NCBI GenBank assembly: GCA_027587225.1 | Contig: JAPDDQ010000004.1 | Coordinates: 186,001-250,000 of the forward strand | Direction: 5' to 3' | Length of the DNA: 64,000 nt | DNA from: Solirubrobacter taibaiensis | Lineage (GTDB): Bacteria > Actinomycetota > Thermoleophilia > Solirubrobacterales > Solirubrobacteraceae | Shown here: piece after piece, positions 17,344 to 25,265 of the stretch | Layout of the letters: each line of letters begins with the position of its first letter | How positions within the stretch are numbered: the stretch's first letter is position 1 | Translations under genes and position numbers: made by a program | Notes under the pieces: generated by a model | Database searches by the model: none | Seen by the model: only the letters and a program-made list of their open reading frames with translations | Told to the model about the DNA's origin: nothing

Positions 17344-18809
17344 AGCCCGCCCGGTCCGCGCGGTTCTTCGGGCGGCTGCCAGTCGTCGTCGCGCTTGCGC
17401 TTGTCGTCCTCGTCGGGGTTGTCCTCCCAGGGGGACTCGCCGAACGGAGAAGAGGGGCCCCACCTGGGGGCGGGCGGAGCGTCGTCGTCCGCGGGCGGGG
17501 CGTCGTCTTCGCCGGCGGGCGTGGGCGGGCCCGGCGAATCGTCGCCGGGGGACGGCGGCGAGTCGTCGGCGTGCGGCGCGGGCGCCCAGCGATCATCCCC
17601 GGCGGGCGTCTCGCCGCCGGGCGAAGCGGGTCCGCCCGTGGGCGGCGGTGCGCCGTCGCCGGCGGGCGCGTCCTCGCGCGGGCCCCACACGTGGTCGGCC
17701 GGCGCGGAGCCGGCCGGGGGTGCCCAGCCACCGCTCGTCGGAGGCCCGGGGGCCATCCACGGCGACTCCTCGGGCGGGCGCTCGTCCTGCGGCGGGCCGG
17801 CGGCCGGGCCCCAGCGCAGCGGCGGCGCGTCGTGCGCGGGCGCGCTCCAGCCACCGCCGTACTGCTGCGGCGGCGGTTGCCAGCCCGGCGGGGGCGGCGG
17901 CTGCCAGTAGCCCGGCGGGGGCTGCTGGGGCTGCCAGCCCGGGGGCGGCGCGGCGTTCGGGTCCGGGCGCAGCGGTGCGGGGAGCGGGCGGTTCGGGTCG
18001 TACGCGGCGCCGATGCCCTCCGCGAGCAGCTGCACGTCGAAGCCTTCCTTGCGGACGCGCTGGTCGAAGTAGAGGATCGCGAAGACGGCCGCGCTGATCG
18101 GCAGGACCATCGCGCTCCCGATCGTGCCGAAGATGATGTCGGTGACCGCGGTGGCGATCTCGTTGTCCGGCGCAAAGACGGTCGCGAGGCCGGACGGGAT
18201 GCCCTGGACGACCGCGGTGACGAAGAACGTCAGCAGCGTCGTGATGATCAGCAGCAGGAAGGTCGCCCAGAAGCGCTCCTTCATCAGCTGGAAGCTCCGG
18301 CCCAGCGCCTTGATCGGCCCGAGGCGCTCGAACAGCAGCGCGGCGGTCGCGACCGACCACATGACCGACAGCCAGATCGATGGGATGCCGCACGCGATCA
18401 GACCGAGCAGGAACACCACGAGCATGATCAGGACCATCGCGAGCAGCGCGAACGTGCGCTGCAACGCGAACCGCCACGACCGGCCGGCGGACGGCTCAGC
18501 CCCCAGCCAGGCGTCCGCGACGGCCTTGAAGCAGACCGCCTGGACGATGAACGTCGTGAGGTAGCTGACGAGCGACCCGAGCCCGGCCGAGACCCAGAAC
18601 GAGGCCTCGATGTCGGCCGGGTCACCCGACGTCTCGAACTGCGTGAGGTCGGTCTCCAGCGACGCCGTCAGCAGCACCGACAGGACCGTCAGCGGGAGGA
18701 TCGGCACGATGACGGCCAGCATCAGCGGCTTCCAGTGCCGGATGACGACTTTCAGGGCCGCATCGAGGATCTCCCCGATGCTCAGCGGCCGTAGCGATGC
18801 CGTTGCCAC
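17340..18809 (-). CDS. Multi-pass membrane protein with proline-rich cytoplasmic tail
   Basis: 489 residues. The first about 270 hold six or so membrane helices in a pattern like the glycerophosphoryl-diester-phosphodiesterase membrane domain family (RPLSIGEILDAALKVVIRHW at the N-terminus, then SFQLMKERFWATFLLLII). The last about 200 are disordered, with repeated PPPGWQP/PPGYWQP-like units and then acidic proline-rich sequence. No enzyme domain is present. It heads the DUF4129-DUF4350-MoxR operon through a GTGA overlap. The tail may bind partners in the complex; that is inference. Confidence 0.8.
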   Translation of the reverse strand: MATASLRPLSIGEILDAALKVVIRHWKPLMLAVIVPILPLTVLSVLLTASLETDLTQFETSGDPADIEASFWVSAGLGSLVSYLTTFIVQAVCFKAVADAWLGAEPSAGRSWRFALQRTFALLAMVLIMLVVFLLGLIACGIPSIWLSVMWSVATAALLFERLGPIKALGRSFQLMKERFWATFLLLIITTLLTFFVTAVVQGIPSGLATVFAPDNEIATAVTDIIFGTIGSAMVLPISAAVFAILYFDQRVRKEGFDVQLLAEGIGAAYDPNRPLPAPLRPDPNAAPPPGWQPQQPPPGYWQPPPPPGWQPPPQQYGGGWSAPAHDAPPLRWGPAAGPPQDERPPEESPWMAPGPPTSGGWAPPAGSAPADHVWGPREDAPAGDGAPPPTGGPASPGGETPAGDDRWAPAPHADDSPPSPGDDSPGPPTPAGEDDAPPADDDAPPAPRWGPSSPFGESPWEDNPDEDDKRKRDDDWQPPEEPRGPGGL

Positions 18810-18838
18810 GGCCGCGAAGGTACTCGACTTCGCCTTAT

Positions 18839-19117
18839 TTATGCGCAGCCGCCGGCCATGGCCGGCAGGATGACGAGCGTGTCCGACTCGCCCACGGACG
18901 TGTCCAAGCCGTTGAGCACGCGGACGTCCTCATCGTTCAGGTACACATTCACGTAGCGGTTGAGGGACCCGTCAGCGCCGAAGAGCTGCTGCTGGGTCGC
19001 GGGGTGCTGCTCGGCGAGCGCGCGCAGCACGCTCCCGACGTCGCCGCCCTCCGCCTGGACTTCCTTCTCGCCCCCGACAGAGGGACGGAGGACCGGTGGG
19101 ATCTTGATCTTGGCCAT
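18839..19117 (-). CDS. MoaD/ThiS/CysO-like sulfur carrier protein with GG-Cys-Ala tail
   Basis: 92 residues, ubiquitin-like (MAKIKIPPVLRPSVGG, VNVYLNDEDVRVL, SDTLVILPAMAGG). Sulfur carriers are adenylated and thiocarboxylated on a C-terminal Gly-Gly and donate sulfur to molybdopterin, thiazole or cysteine synthesis. Here the diglycine is followed by Cys-Ala, so two residues must be removed before activation, as described for QbsE-type carriers trimmed by a JAMM protease. The gene lies 14 bases downstream of a rhodanese-ThiF fusion, its obvious activating enzyme. Resembles mycobacterial CysO most. Confidence 0.85.
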   Translation of the reverse strand: MAKIKIPPVLRPSVGGEKEVQAEGGDVGSVLRALAEQHPATQQQLFGADGSLNRYVNVYLNDEDVRVLNGLDTSVGESDTLVILPAMAGGCA

Positions 19118-19131
19118 GTCTTTAGAGCACC

Positions 19132-20322
19132 CTAGCCCGCGGCGGCGCAGAAGGCCTCGTAATCCGGGAAGACGCCCAGCTGCGACTCGTCGATCTCCGA
19201 CGGGTCGATCGAGCAGATCGGGCACTCCGGGTCGCGCCGGACCTTGAGCTCGGTGAACGTCGCGCCGAGCGCTTCGTAGAGCAGCAGACGGCCGATCAAC
19301 GGCTCGCCGGCGCCGATGATGAGCTTGACGACCTCGGTCGCCTGCAGCAGGCCCATCGTGCCCGGCAGCACGCCCAGCACGCCGTTGGCGCCGCAGGACG
19401 GAGCCAGCTCGGCCGGCGGCGGCACGGGGTAGAGGCAGCGGTAGCACGGGCCGTCGTGCGGGGCGAACACTGAGAGCTGCCCGTCGAACCCGAGGATCGA
19501 AGCCGAGACGACCGGGATGTCCAGCCGGACGGTCGCGTCGTTGAGGAGGTAGCGCGTCGGGAAGTTGTCGACGCCGTCGACGATCACGTCGTAGCCCTCG
19601 ATGATCTCCATGATGTTGGAGGCGTCGAGGCGCGTCTTGTACTTGACGACGTTCACGTCCGGGTTGATGCCGTTGATGGCGATCTCCGCGGAGTCCACCT
19701 TCGGCGTCCCGATCCGGTCCGTGGTGTGGATCACCTGGCGCTGGAGGTTGGAGAGGTCCACCTCGTCGTCGTCGACCACGCCCAACGTCCCCACACCCGC
19801 GGCCGCGAGGTACAGCGCGGTCGGCGAGCCGAGGCCACCGGCGCCGAGCAGCAGCACCTTGGCGTTCAGAAGCTTCGTCTGGCCCTCGAGCCCGATCTCC
19901 GGCACGAGCAGGTGGCGCGAATAGCGATCACGCTGCTCGCGCGTCAGCACGACCGGCTTCTCGACGTCGTAGCCGCGGTCCTTCCACAGCGTGATGCCGC
20001 CGTTCATGGACGCGACGTTCTCGTAGCCGAGCAGGTTCTTCAGCGTGTCCGCCGCGAGCGCCGAGCGCTGCCCGGACGCGCAGTAGATGACCACGCGCTG
20101 GCTGCGATCGGAACCGATCGCGCCCTCGACGCGTGACTCCAGGTACCCGCGGGCGACGTGCTTGGCGCCCGGGAGGTGCCCGGCGTCCCACTCCTCGCTC
20201 TCGCGTACGTCCAGGAGGACGATCCCGTTGCCGTTCGAGAGCGTCGCCTTCACGTCGGAAGGATCGACCTCTTCGATCTCACTGCGGATCTTGCGGATGA
20301 CTTCCGCACCGGATGGACTCAT
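19132..20322 (-). CDS. Rhodanese-ThiF fusion: sulfur carrier adenylyltransferase/sulfurtransferase
   Basis: 396 residues. An N-terminal rhodanese domain (residues about 20-122) carries the persulfide cysteine in YCASGQRS (Cys81). The following ThiF/MoeB-type E1 domain has RYSRHLLVPEIG, the ATP loop GAGGLGSP, the catalytic cysteine in PSCGANGVLG, and zinc pairs CYRC and CPIC. It would adenylate the sulfur carrier encoded next to it and pass sulfur to it. In MoeZ/MoeBR-type proteins the rhodanese is C-terminal; here the order is reversed. Both domains look intact. Confidence 0.9.
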   Translation of the reverse strand: MSPSGAEVIRKIRSEIEEVDPSDVKATLSNGNGIVLLDVRESEEWDAGHLPGAKHVARGYLESRVEGAIGSDRSQRVVIYCASGQRSALAADTLKNLLGYENVASMNGGITLWKDRGYDVEKPVVLTREQRDRYSRHLLVPEIGLEGQTKLLNAKVLLLGAGGLGSPTALYLAAAGVGTLGVVDDDEVDLSNLQRQVIHTTDRIGTPKVDSAEIAINGINPDVNVVKYKTRLDASNIMEIIEGYDVIVDGVDNFPTRYLLNDATVRLDIPVVSASILGFDGQLSVFAPHDGPCYRCLYPVPPPAELAPSCGANGVLGVLPGTMGLLQATEVVKLIIGAGEPLIGRLLLYEALGATFTELKVRRDPECPICSIDPSEIDESQLGVFPDYEAFCAAAG

Positions 20323-20432
20323 GCGCGTCCTCGAGAATTCGGATCGGGATTCAAGGCTTCAAAAAGGATAGCGGCGCCCAGGCACCACATGGGGTAATCA
20401 CCTGAGGCGCTCCTGCCGATGAGAACCGGACA

Positions 20433-21380
20433 GTGCGCACTCGTTCCCTCTTGAACCAGGTCCTCGCCGTGAACGCGGCGCTCGTCGCGGTCACGGCGCT
20501 GATCACGACGCTGCTGAACGCGAACGACATCCGCGGGGCGCTGCTCGTCGGCGTCGCCGTCGTCAGCGCCGTGCTTGTGAACACGCTGCTGCTCAAGCGC
20601 CGGCTCGTCCCGCTCGAGTCGCTGCTCGCGACGATGGAGCGCGTCGACCCGAGCGCGCCGGGCCAGCGCGCCCACGCGCCGCACAACGCGCCGTCGGAAG
20701 TGGAGCGCCTGACCGCCGGCTTCAACAAGATGCTCGCGCGCATCGAGGAGGAGCGCATCGAGGGCGGCCGCGCCGTCATCCGCGCCCAGGAAGAAGAGCG
20801 CGCCCGCATCGCCCAGGACCTCCACGACGAGGTCAACCAGGCCCTGACCGCGATCCTGCTCCGGCTCCAGGCCGCCGCGCTCGACGTCCCGCCCGGGCTG
20901 CGCTCTGAGCTCAAGGAGATCCAGACGCTCGCGACCCAGGCGATGGAGGAGCTGCTGACGCTCGCGCGCACCCTCCGCCCCACGGCCCTCGATGACCACG
21001 GTCTCGTCCCCGCGCTCGCCTCGCAGGTGGCGAACTTCGGCGAGCGCACCGGCATCCGCACCACCTTTCACCGGCACGGCGACACGCCCGAGCTGTCCGA
21101 CGAGGAGCAGCTCGTGCTCTACCGCGTCGCGCAGGAGTCGCTGTCCAACGTCGTCCAACACTCGGGCGCTTCCGCCGTCCGCGTCGAGCTCTCCAGCGTC
21201 GGCCGCACCACTTTGCGGGTGCGCGACGACGGCTGCGGCTTTGCACCGAAATCCAAGTCCGGCGGCCGCCTTGGCGTGTCCGGCATGCGCGAACGCGCAT
21301 TGCTCGTCGGCGGGCGGTTGAACGTGTTCTCCGCGCCCGGTGAGGGCACAACCATTGAACTGACCATGGGGGCCTCATGA
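20433..21380 (+). CDS. Sensor histidine kinase (NarL-system type, HisKA_3)
   Basis: 315 residues from a GTG start. Two N-terminal membrane helices separated by a few residues leave almost no extracellular sensor; a HAMP-like linker follows. The phosphoacceptor is His131 in RIAQDLHDEVNQAL, typical of HisKA_3 kinases, with the N box in QESLSNVVQHSG and a G box in DDGCGFAP. It overlaps the response regulator start by ATGA, so the two form a two-component system. The signal is unknown and may come from the membrane itself or a partner. Confidence 0.9.
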   Translation: MRTRSLLNQVLAVNAALVAVTALITTLLNANDIRGALLVGVAVVSAVLVNTLLLKRRLVPLESLLATMERVDPSAPGQRAHAPHNAPSEVERLTAGFNKMLARIEEERIEGGRAVIRAQEEERARIAQDLHDEVNQALTAILLRLQAAALDVPPGLRSELKEIQTLATQAMEELLTLARTLRPTALDDHGLVPALASQVANFGERTGIRTTFHRHGDTPELSDEEQLVLYRVAQESLSNVVQHSGASAVRVELSSVGRTTLRVRDDGCGFAPKSKSGGRLGVSGMRERALLVGGRLNVFSAPGEGTTIELTMGAS

Positions 21381-22009
21381 GGATCCTGATCGCCGACGAC
21401 CACGGCATCGTCCGGGGCGGCATGAAGTTGCTGATCGACCGCCAGCCCGACATGGAGGTGGTCGCTGAAGCCGGCGACGGTGTCGAAGCCTTCGAGGAAG
21501 CGCTGCGCACGAAGCCCGACCTGTGCGTGATGGACGTCTCCATGCCGCGCATGACCGGTCTGCAGGCCGCGCGCCAGATCCGCGCGCACCTGCCCGACAC
21601 GCAGGTCCTCGCGCTCTCCATGCACGACGACGAGCGCTACGTCTTCGACGCGCTGAAGGCCGGCGCGTCCGGCTATGTCCTCAAGCGTGAGGTCGACCAG
21701 GCACTGCTGAACGCCATCCGCGCGGTGTCCCGTGGCGACGCGTTCCTCACCAACGCGGTCGAGCGCACGATCGTCCGCGAGTGGATGAGCGACTCGTCCT
21801 CCGGCCCCGAGGAGCCGCTGAGCCCCCGCGAGCAGGAAGTGCTGAAGCTGATCTCCGAAGCGTTCACCAACAAGCAGATCGCCGAGACGCTGCACCTCGC
21901 CGAGAAGACCGTCGAGTCCCATCGCGCGAACCTGCTGCGCAAGCTCGGCATGCGCGACCGCGTCGAGCTCGTCCGCTACGCCATTCGCCGCGGTCTCACC
22001 GAAGCCTGA
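21377..22009 (+). CDS. NarL/FixJ-type response regulator, LuxR HTH
   Basis: 210 residues: receiver domain with ILIADDHGIVRGG at the N-terminus and phosphoacceptor Asp53 in VMDVSMPRMTG, and a conserved lysine in YVLKREV, then a LuxR-type HTH (LSPREQEVLKLISEAFTNKQ through HRANLLRKLGMRDR). It partners the upstream kinase by ATGA overlap. The next gene encodes a potassium transporter, a possible target, but no binding site was identified. Confidence 0.93.
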   Translation: MRILIADDHGIVRGGMKLLIDRQPDMEVVAEAGDGVEAFEEALRTKPDLCVMDVSMPRMTGLQAARQIRAHLPDTQVLALSMHDDERYVFDALKAGASGYVLKREVDQALLNAIRAVSRGDAFLTNAVERTIVREWMSDSSSGPEEPLSPREQEVLKLISEAFTNKQIAETLHLAEKTVESHRANLLRKLGMRDRVELVRYAIRRGLTEA

Positions 22010-22159
22010 GTAGTCTCCCGCCTCGGGTGAAGCGGCACGCCGCATAAGCGCCTCCGGGCCTTACCTGTCGGCAGAGGCGGGACCGCAGCCGTTGTCCTCG
22101 GCGCCATCGGCGTCGTCTTCGGCGACATCGGCACCAGCCCGCTCTACACGCTTCGGACG
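22010..22159 (+). other. In-frame coding sequence for the Kup N-terminus without a start codon
   Basis: In the kup frame, translation from about 22061 gives LPVGRGG followed by AVVLGAIGVVFGDIGTSPLY, the conserved first helix of Kup transporters. The frame is closed by TGA at 22028-22030, and between it and the GTG at 22160 there is no ATG, GTG, TTG or CTG in frame. Start codons in other frames exist (GTG 22027; CTG 22065), so a one-base indel would restore a normal gene. Either a sequence error, a frameshift mutation, or a rare start codon explains this. Confidence 0.75.
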
Positions 22160-23953
22160 GTGTTCGCCCCGGAGCACGGGCTGGACCCCGGCCGCGAGCA
22201 GGTCTACGGCGTCGTCAGCCTGATCTTCTGGGCGATCACGGTGATCGTGAGCGTCAAGTACGTGACGTTCATCATGCGCGCCGACAACGACGGCGAGGGC
22301 GGGATCATGGCCCTGATCGCGCTGATCCAACGCGCGAACCTGCGCTCGCGCGGCGCGCAGATCACGCTCGTGCTGCTCGGCGTGTTCGGAGCGTCGCTGT
22401 TCTACGGCGACGGGATGATCACGCCGGCGATCTCCGTGCTGTCCGCCGTCGAGGGGCTGGAGGTGGTCGACGAGAGCCTCGAGCAGTTCGTCGTCCCGAT
22501 CACGATCGCGGTGCTGACGATGCTGTTCGCCTCCCAGCGGTTCGGGACGGGCCGCGTCGGCGTGCTGTTCGGCCCGGTGATGGTCCTATGGTTCAGCGTG
22601 CTGGCCATCTCCGGCTTCGCCCGCATGCTCGAGCATCCCGAGATCCTGCAGGCGCTGTCGCCGCACCACGGCGCGGAGTTCCTCTTCAACCACGGGCACG
22701 AGGCGTTCGTCGCGCTCGGCGGCGTCGTGCTCGCGGTCACCGGCGCGGAAGCCCTGTACGCCGACATGGGTCACTTCGGCGCGTCGGCGATCCGCCGCGC
22801 ATGGTTCGCGCTCGTCTTCCCGGCGCTGATCCTCAACTACCTCGGGCAGGGCGCGCTGATCGTCGGCGACCCGTCCGCGAGCGGCAGCCCGTTCTTCCAG
22901 CTGTTCCCGAGCTGGGCGCTGATCCCGATGGTGATCCTGTCCACGGTCGCCGCGATCATCGCCTCCCAGGCCGTGATCAGCGGCGCGTTCAGCGTCACGC
23001 GTCAGGCGATCCGGCTCGGCTTCCTCCCCCGCCTGGTCGTCCGCCACACGAGCAAGGAAGAGATCGGCCAGGTGTACGTGCCGGCGGCGAACTGGATCAT
23101 CTTCGCGGCGGTGATCGCGCTCGTGCTCGGGTTCCAGTCCAGTGAGCGGCTGGCCAGCGCGTACGGGATCGCCGTGACCGGGACGCTCGCGATCGACACG
23201 CTGCTGTTCTTCTTCGTCGTCCGCGCGCTGTGGGGCAAGCCGCTCGGGCTGGTGGTCGCGGGCGCCTCCGCGTTCCTGGTCGTCGACCTCACGTTCTTCG
23301 CCGCCAACCTGACGAAGATCCTGCACGGCGGCTGGTTCCCGCTCGCGATCGCGCTCGCCGTCTTCAGCGTGCTCACCACCTGGCAGCGCGGGCGCGAGAT
23401 CGTGAGTGCCCGCCGGATCGAGGAGGAGGGTCCGCTCCGCGATTTCGTGGAGGAGGTGCGCGAGTGCGACCCGCCCGTCGCCCGCGCGCCCGGCACCGCC
23501 GTGTTCCTGAACGCGAACCCGGAGACGACGCCGCTCGCCCTGCGCGCCAACGTCGAGCACAACCACGTGCTGCACGAGTGCGTCCTGATCGTGTCTTTGA
23601 CCACCGAGCGCGTGCCGTACATCGCTGAGGCGGAGCGGCTGAGCATCGACGATCTCGGCTACCGCGACGACGGCATCACCCACATCACGGGCCGGTTCGG
23701 CTTCCAGGACCCGATGGACGTCCCCGCGCTGCTGCGCCTCGCGGCCGAGACCGGCCTCGAGGGCGACCCGCAACTCGACCACCCTTCCTACTTCGTGAGC
23801 CGCATCTCGATCGTCCCGTCCAACCGCCCGGGCATGGCCACGTGGCGCAAGAAGCTCTTCCTCGCGATCTCCCGCAACGCCGCCAACCCGGTCGAGATCT
23901 TCCACCTGCCCGACGAGCGCACCGTGGTCATGGGCTCCCACATCGAGCTCTGA
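22160..23953 (+). CDS. kup: KUP/HAK/KT family potassium transporter
   Basis: 597 residues from the first canonical start in frame, but homology begins about 35 codons earlier (see the preceding element), so this start truncates the first helix. The membrane part shows SVKYVTFIMRADNDGEGG, ALYADMGHFG and ASQAVISGAFSVTRQA, all hallmark Kup stretches; a soluble C-terminal domain of about 170 residues follows. Kup proteins import potassium with protons. It follows a two-component pair by 150 bases. If the missing start is real, the gene may be inactive. Confidence 0.88.
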   Translation: MFAPEHGLDPGREQVYGVVSLIFWAITVIVSVKYVTFIMRADNDGEGGIMALIALIQRANLRSRGAQITLVLLGVFGASLFYGDGMITPAISVLSAVEGLEVVDESLEQFVVPITIAVLTMLFASQRFGTGRVGVLFGPVMVLWFSVLAISGFARMLEHPEILQALSPHHGAEFLFNHGHEAFVALGGVVLAVTGAEALYADMGHFGASAIRRAWFALVFPALILNYLGQGALIVGDPSASGSPFFQLFPSWALIPMVILSTVAAIIASQAVISGAFSVTRQAIRLGFLPRLVVRHTSKEEIGQVYVPAANWIIFAAVIALVLGFQSSERLASAYGIAVTGTLAIDTLLFFFVVRALWGKPLGLVVAGASAFLVVDLTFFAANLTKILHGGWFPLAIALAVFSVLTTWQRGREIVSARRIEEEGPLRDFVEEVRECDPPVARAPGTAVFLNANPETTPLALRANVEHNHVLHECVLIVSLTTERVPYIAEAERLSIDDLGYRDDGITHITGRFGFQDPMDVPALLRLAAETGLEGDPQLDHPSYFVSRISIVPSNRPGMATWRKKLFLAISRNAANPVEIFHLPDERTVVMGSHIEL

Positions 23954-23990
23954 GCGATGAATCTCCGGCGCGGGCGCGGTCAAAGCGGCC

Positions 23991-24629
23991 ATGAAGACCG
24001 GAACCCGCGAGGAATGGCTCGCCGCCCGCCAGGACCTGCTTCAGCGTGAGAAGGAGCTCACCCGCGCGAGCGACGCGCTCGCCCGCGCGCGGCAGGAGCT
24101 GCCGTGGGTGCAGGTGACCGAGCCATACGTGTTCGACTCGACCGAGGGGGAGCGCACGTTCCCCGAGTTGTTCGGCTCCCGCGAGCAGCTGCTCGTCTAC
24201 CACCTGATGATGGGCCCGACTTGGGAGGAGGCGTGCCCGGGCTGCACGTACACGGCGGATACGTTCGACCGGGCCGTCGAGCACCTTCCCCACCGGGACG
24301 TCGGGTTCGTGGCCATCTCCCGCGCACCCGTCGACGCGATCGAGGCCTACAAGGCGCGGATGGGCTGGAGCTTCGACTGGGTCTCGTGCGGGCGGACGAC
24401 GTTCAACCAGGATCTCGGCGCCGCGGCCGGGGCGCCCTACCCCGACGGGGTCGAGATGCACGGGCTGAGCTCGTTCGCCCGCGACGGCGACGCCGTCTTC
24501 CACACGTACTCGACCTTCGACCGCGGCACCGACGTCCTCAACACGGTCTGGCAGCTGCTCGACCGCACGCCGCTGGGCCGCACTGGCGAGCACCCGAACT
24601 GGCCGCGCCGCCGCTACGAGTACGCATGA
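23991..24629 (+). CDS. DUF899 family thioredoxin-like protein
   Basis: 212 residues. GTREEWLAARQDLLQREKEL at the N-terminus, LLVYHLMMGPTWEEACPGCT in the middle and NWPRRRYEYA at the end match the DUF899 family, whose fold is thioredoxin-like with a CPxC pair (here CPGC). Activity is not established; a peroxiredoxin or redox-handling role is often guessed. It stands 38 bases after kup and 24 before the SCO1 gene in the same direction. Confidence 0.85.
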   Translation: MKTGTREEWLAARQDLLQREKELTRASDALARARQELPWVQVTEPYVFDSTEGERTFPELFGSREQLLVYHLMMGPTWEEACPGCTYTADTFDRAVEHLPHRDVGFVAISRAPVDAIEAYKARMGWSFDWVSCGRTTFNQDLGAAAGAPYPDGVEMHGLSSFARDGDAVFHTYSTFDRGTDVLNTVWQLLDRTPLGRTGEHPNWPRRRYEYA

Positions 24630-24653
24630 CGCCGCAGGGCTAGCCTTGGGGCG

Positions 24654-25265
24654 GTGCTTCCGGCTCGCCTTCGCCTCGTGCTCGTCGCGTTCTCGCTGTG
24701 CGCCGTCGCGGCCGTCATCGGCGCGACGCTCGCCTCGCGCGGAGGTGACGGCCCGACCGGGCTCGAGCTGAGCGCCGACGGGTGGGCGGGCGCGATCCGT
24801 CCGCCCGGCCAGCCGGTGCCGGACTTCACGCTCACCGACCAGGACGGCAGGACGGTCACGAGCGCGCAGCTCAAGGGCCGAGGTCCGATCGTCTACGCGT
24901 TCGTGTACTCGACGTGCGAGGACGTGTGCCCGGCCCAGGTGCAGACGATCAAGGGCGCGCTCGACGACCTCGAGCGCGAGGACGTGCGCGTGGTCGGCAT
25001 CTCGGTCGATCCCAAGAACGACACGGCCAAGCGGGCGGCGTCGTTCCTGCTCAAACAAGGCATGACGGGCCGGATGGAGTTCCTGATGGGCACGCGCGAG
25101 GAGCTCGCGCCGGTGTGGAAGGCGTTCGCCATCCAGCCCCAGGACGACGAGCTGGAGCACTCAGCCCATACGATCCTCGCGGATGCGAACGGCATGCAGC
25201 GGATCGGCTTTCCTTTCGATCAAATGACGCAGGAGGCCCTCGCCCACGATCTCGGGCGACTGTGA
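24654..25265 (+). CDS. SCO1/SenC family copper chaperone
   Basis: 203 residues from GTG, with an N-terminal membrane anchor (LVLVAFSLCAVAAVIGATLA) and an extracytoplasmic thioredoxin-like domain. The copper/redox motif CEDVCP (Cys88, Cys92) and the ligand histidine in EHSAHTILAD are present. SCO proteins help build the CuA site of cytochrome oxidase or act as thiol oxidoreductases. Its stop overlaps the helicase start (GTGA), an unexpected coupling between a copper chaperone and a nucleic-acid enzyme. Confidence 0.9.
   Translation: MLPARLRLVLVAFSLCAVAAVIGATLASRGGDGPTGLELSADGWAGAIRPPGQPVPDFTLTDQDGRTVTSAQLKGRGPIVYAFVYSTCEDVCPAQVQTIKGALDDLEREDVRVVGISVDPKNDTAKRAASFLLKQGMTGRMEFLMGTREELAPVWKAFAIQPQDDELEHSAHTILADANGMQRIGFPFDQMTQEALAHDLGRL

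Noticed and set aside
22160..22162. GTG as the true start of kup
   Set aside because: Starting here deletes the conserved GDIGTSPLY helix encoded in frame just upstream.
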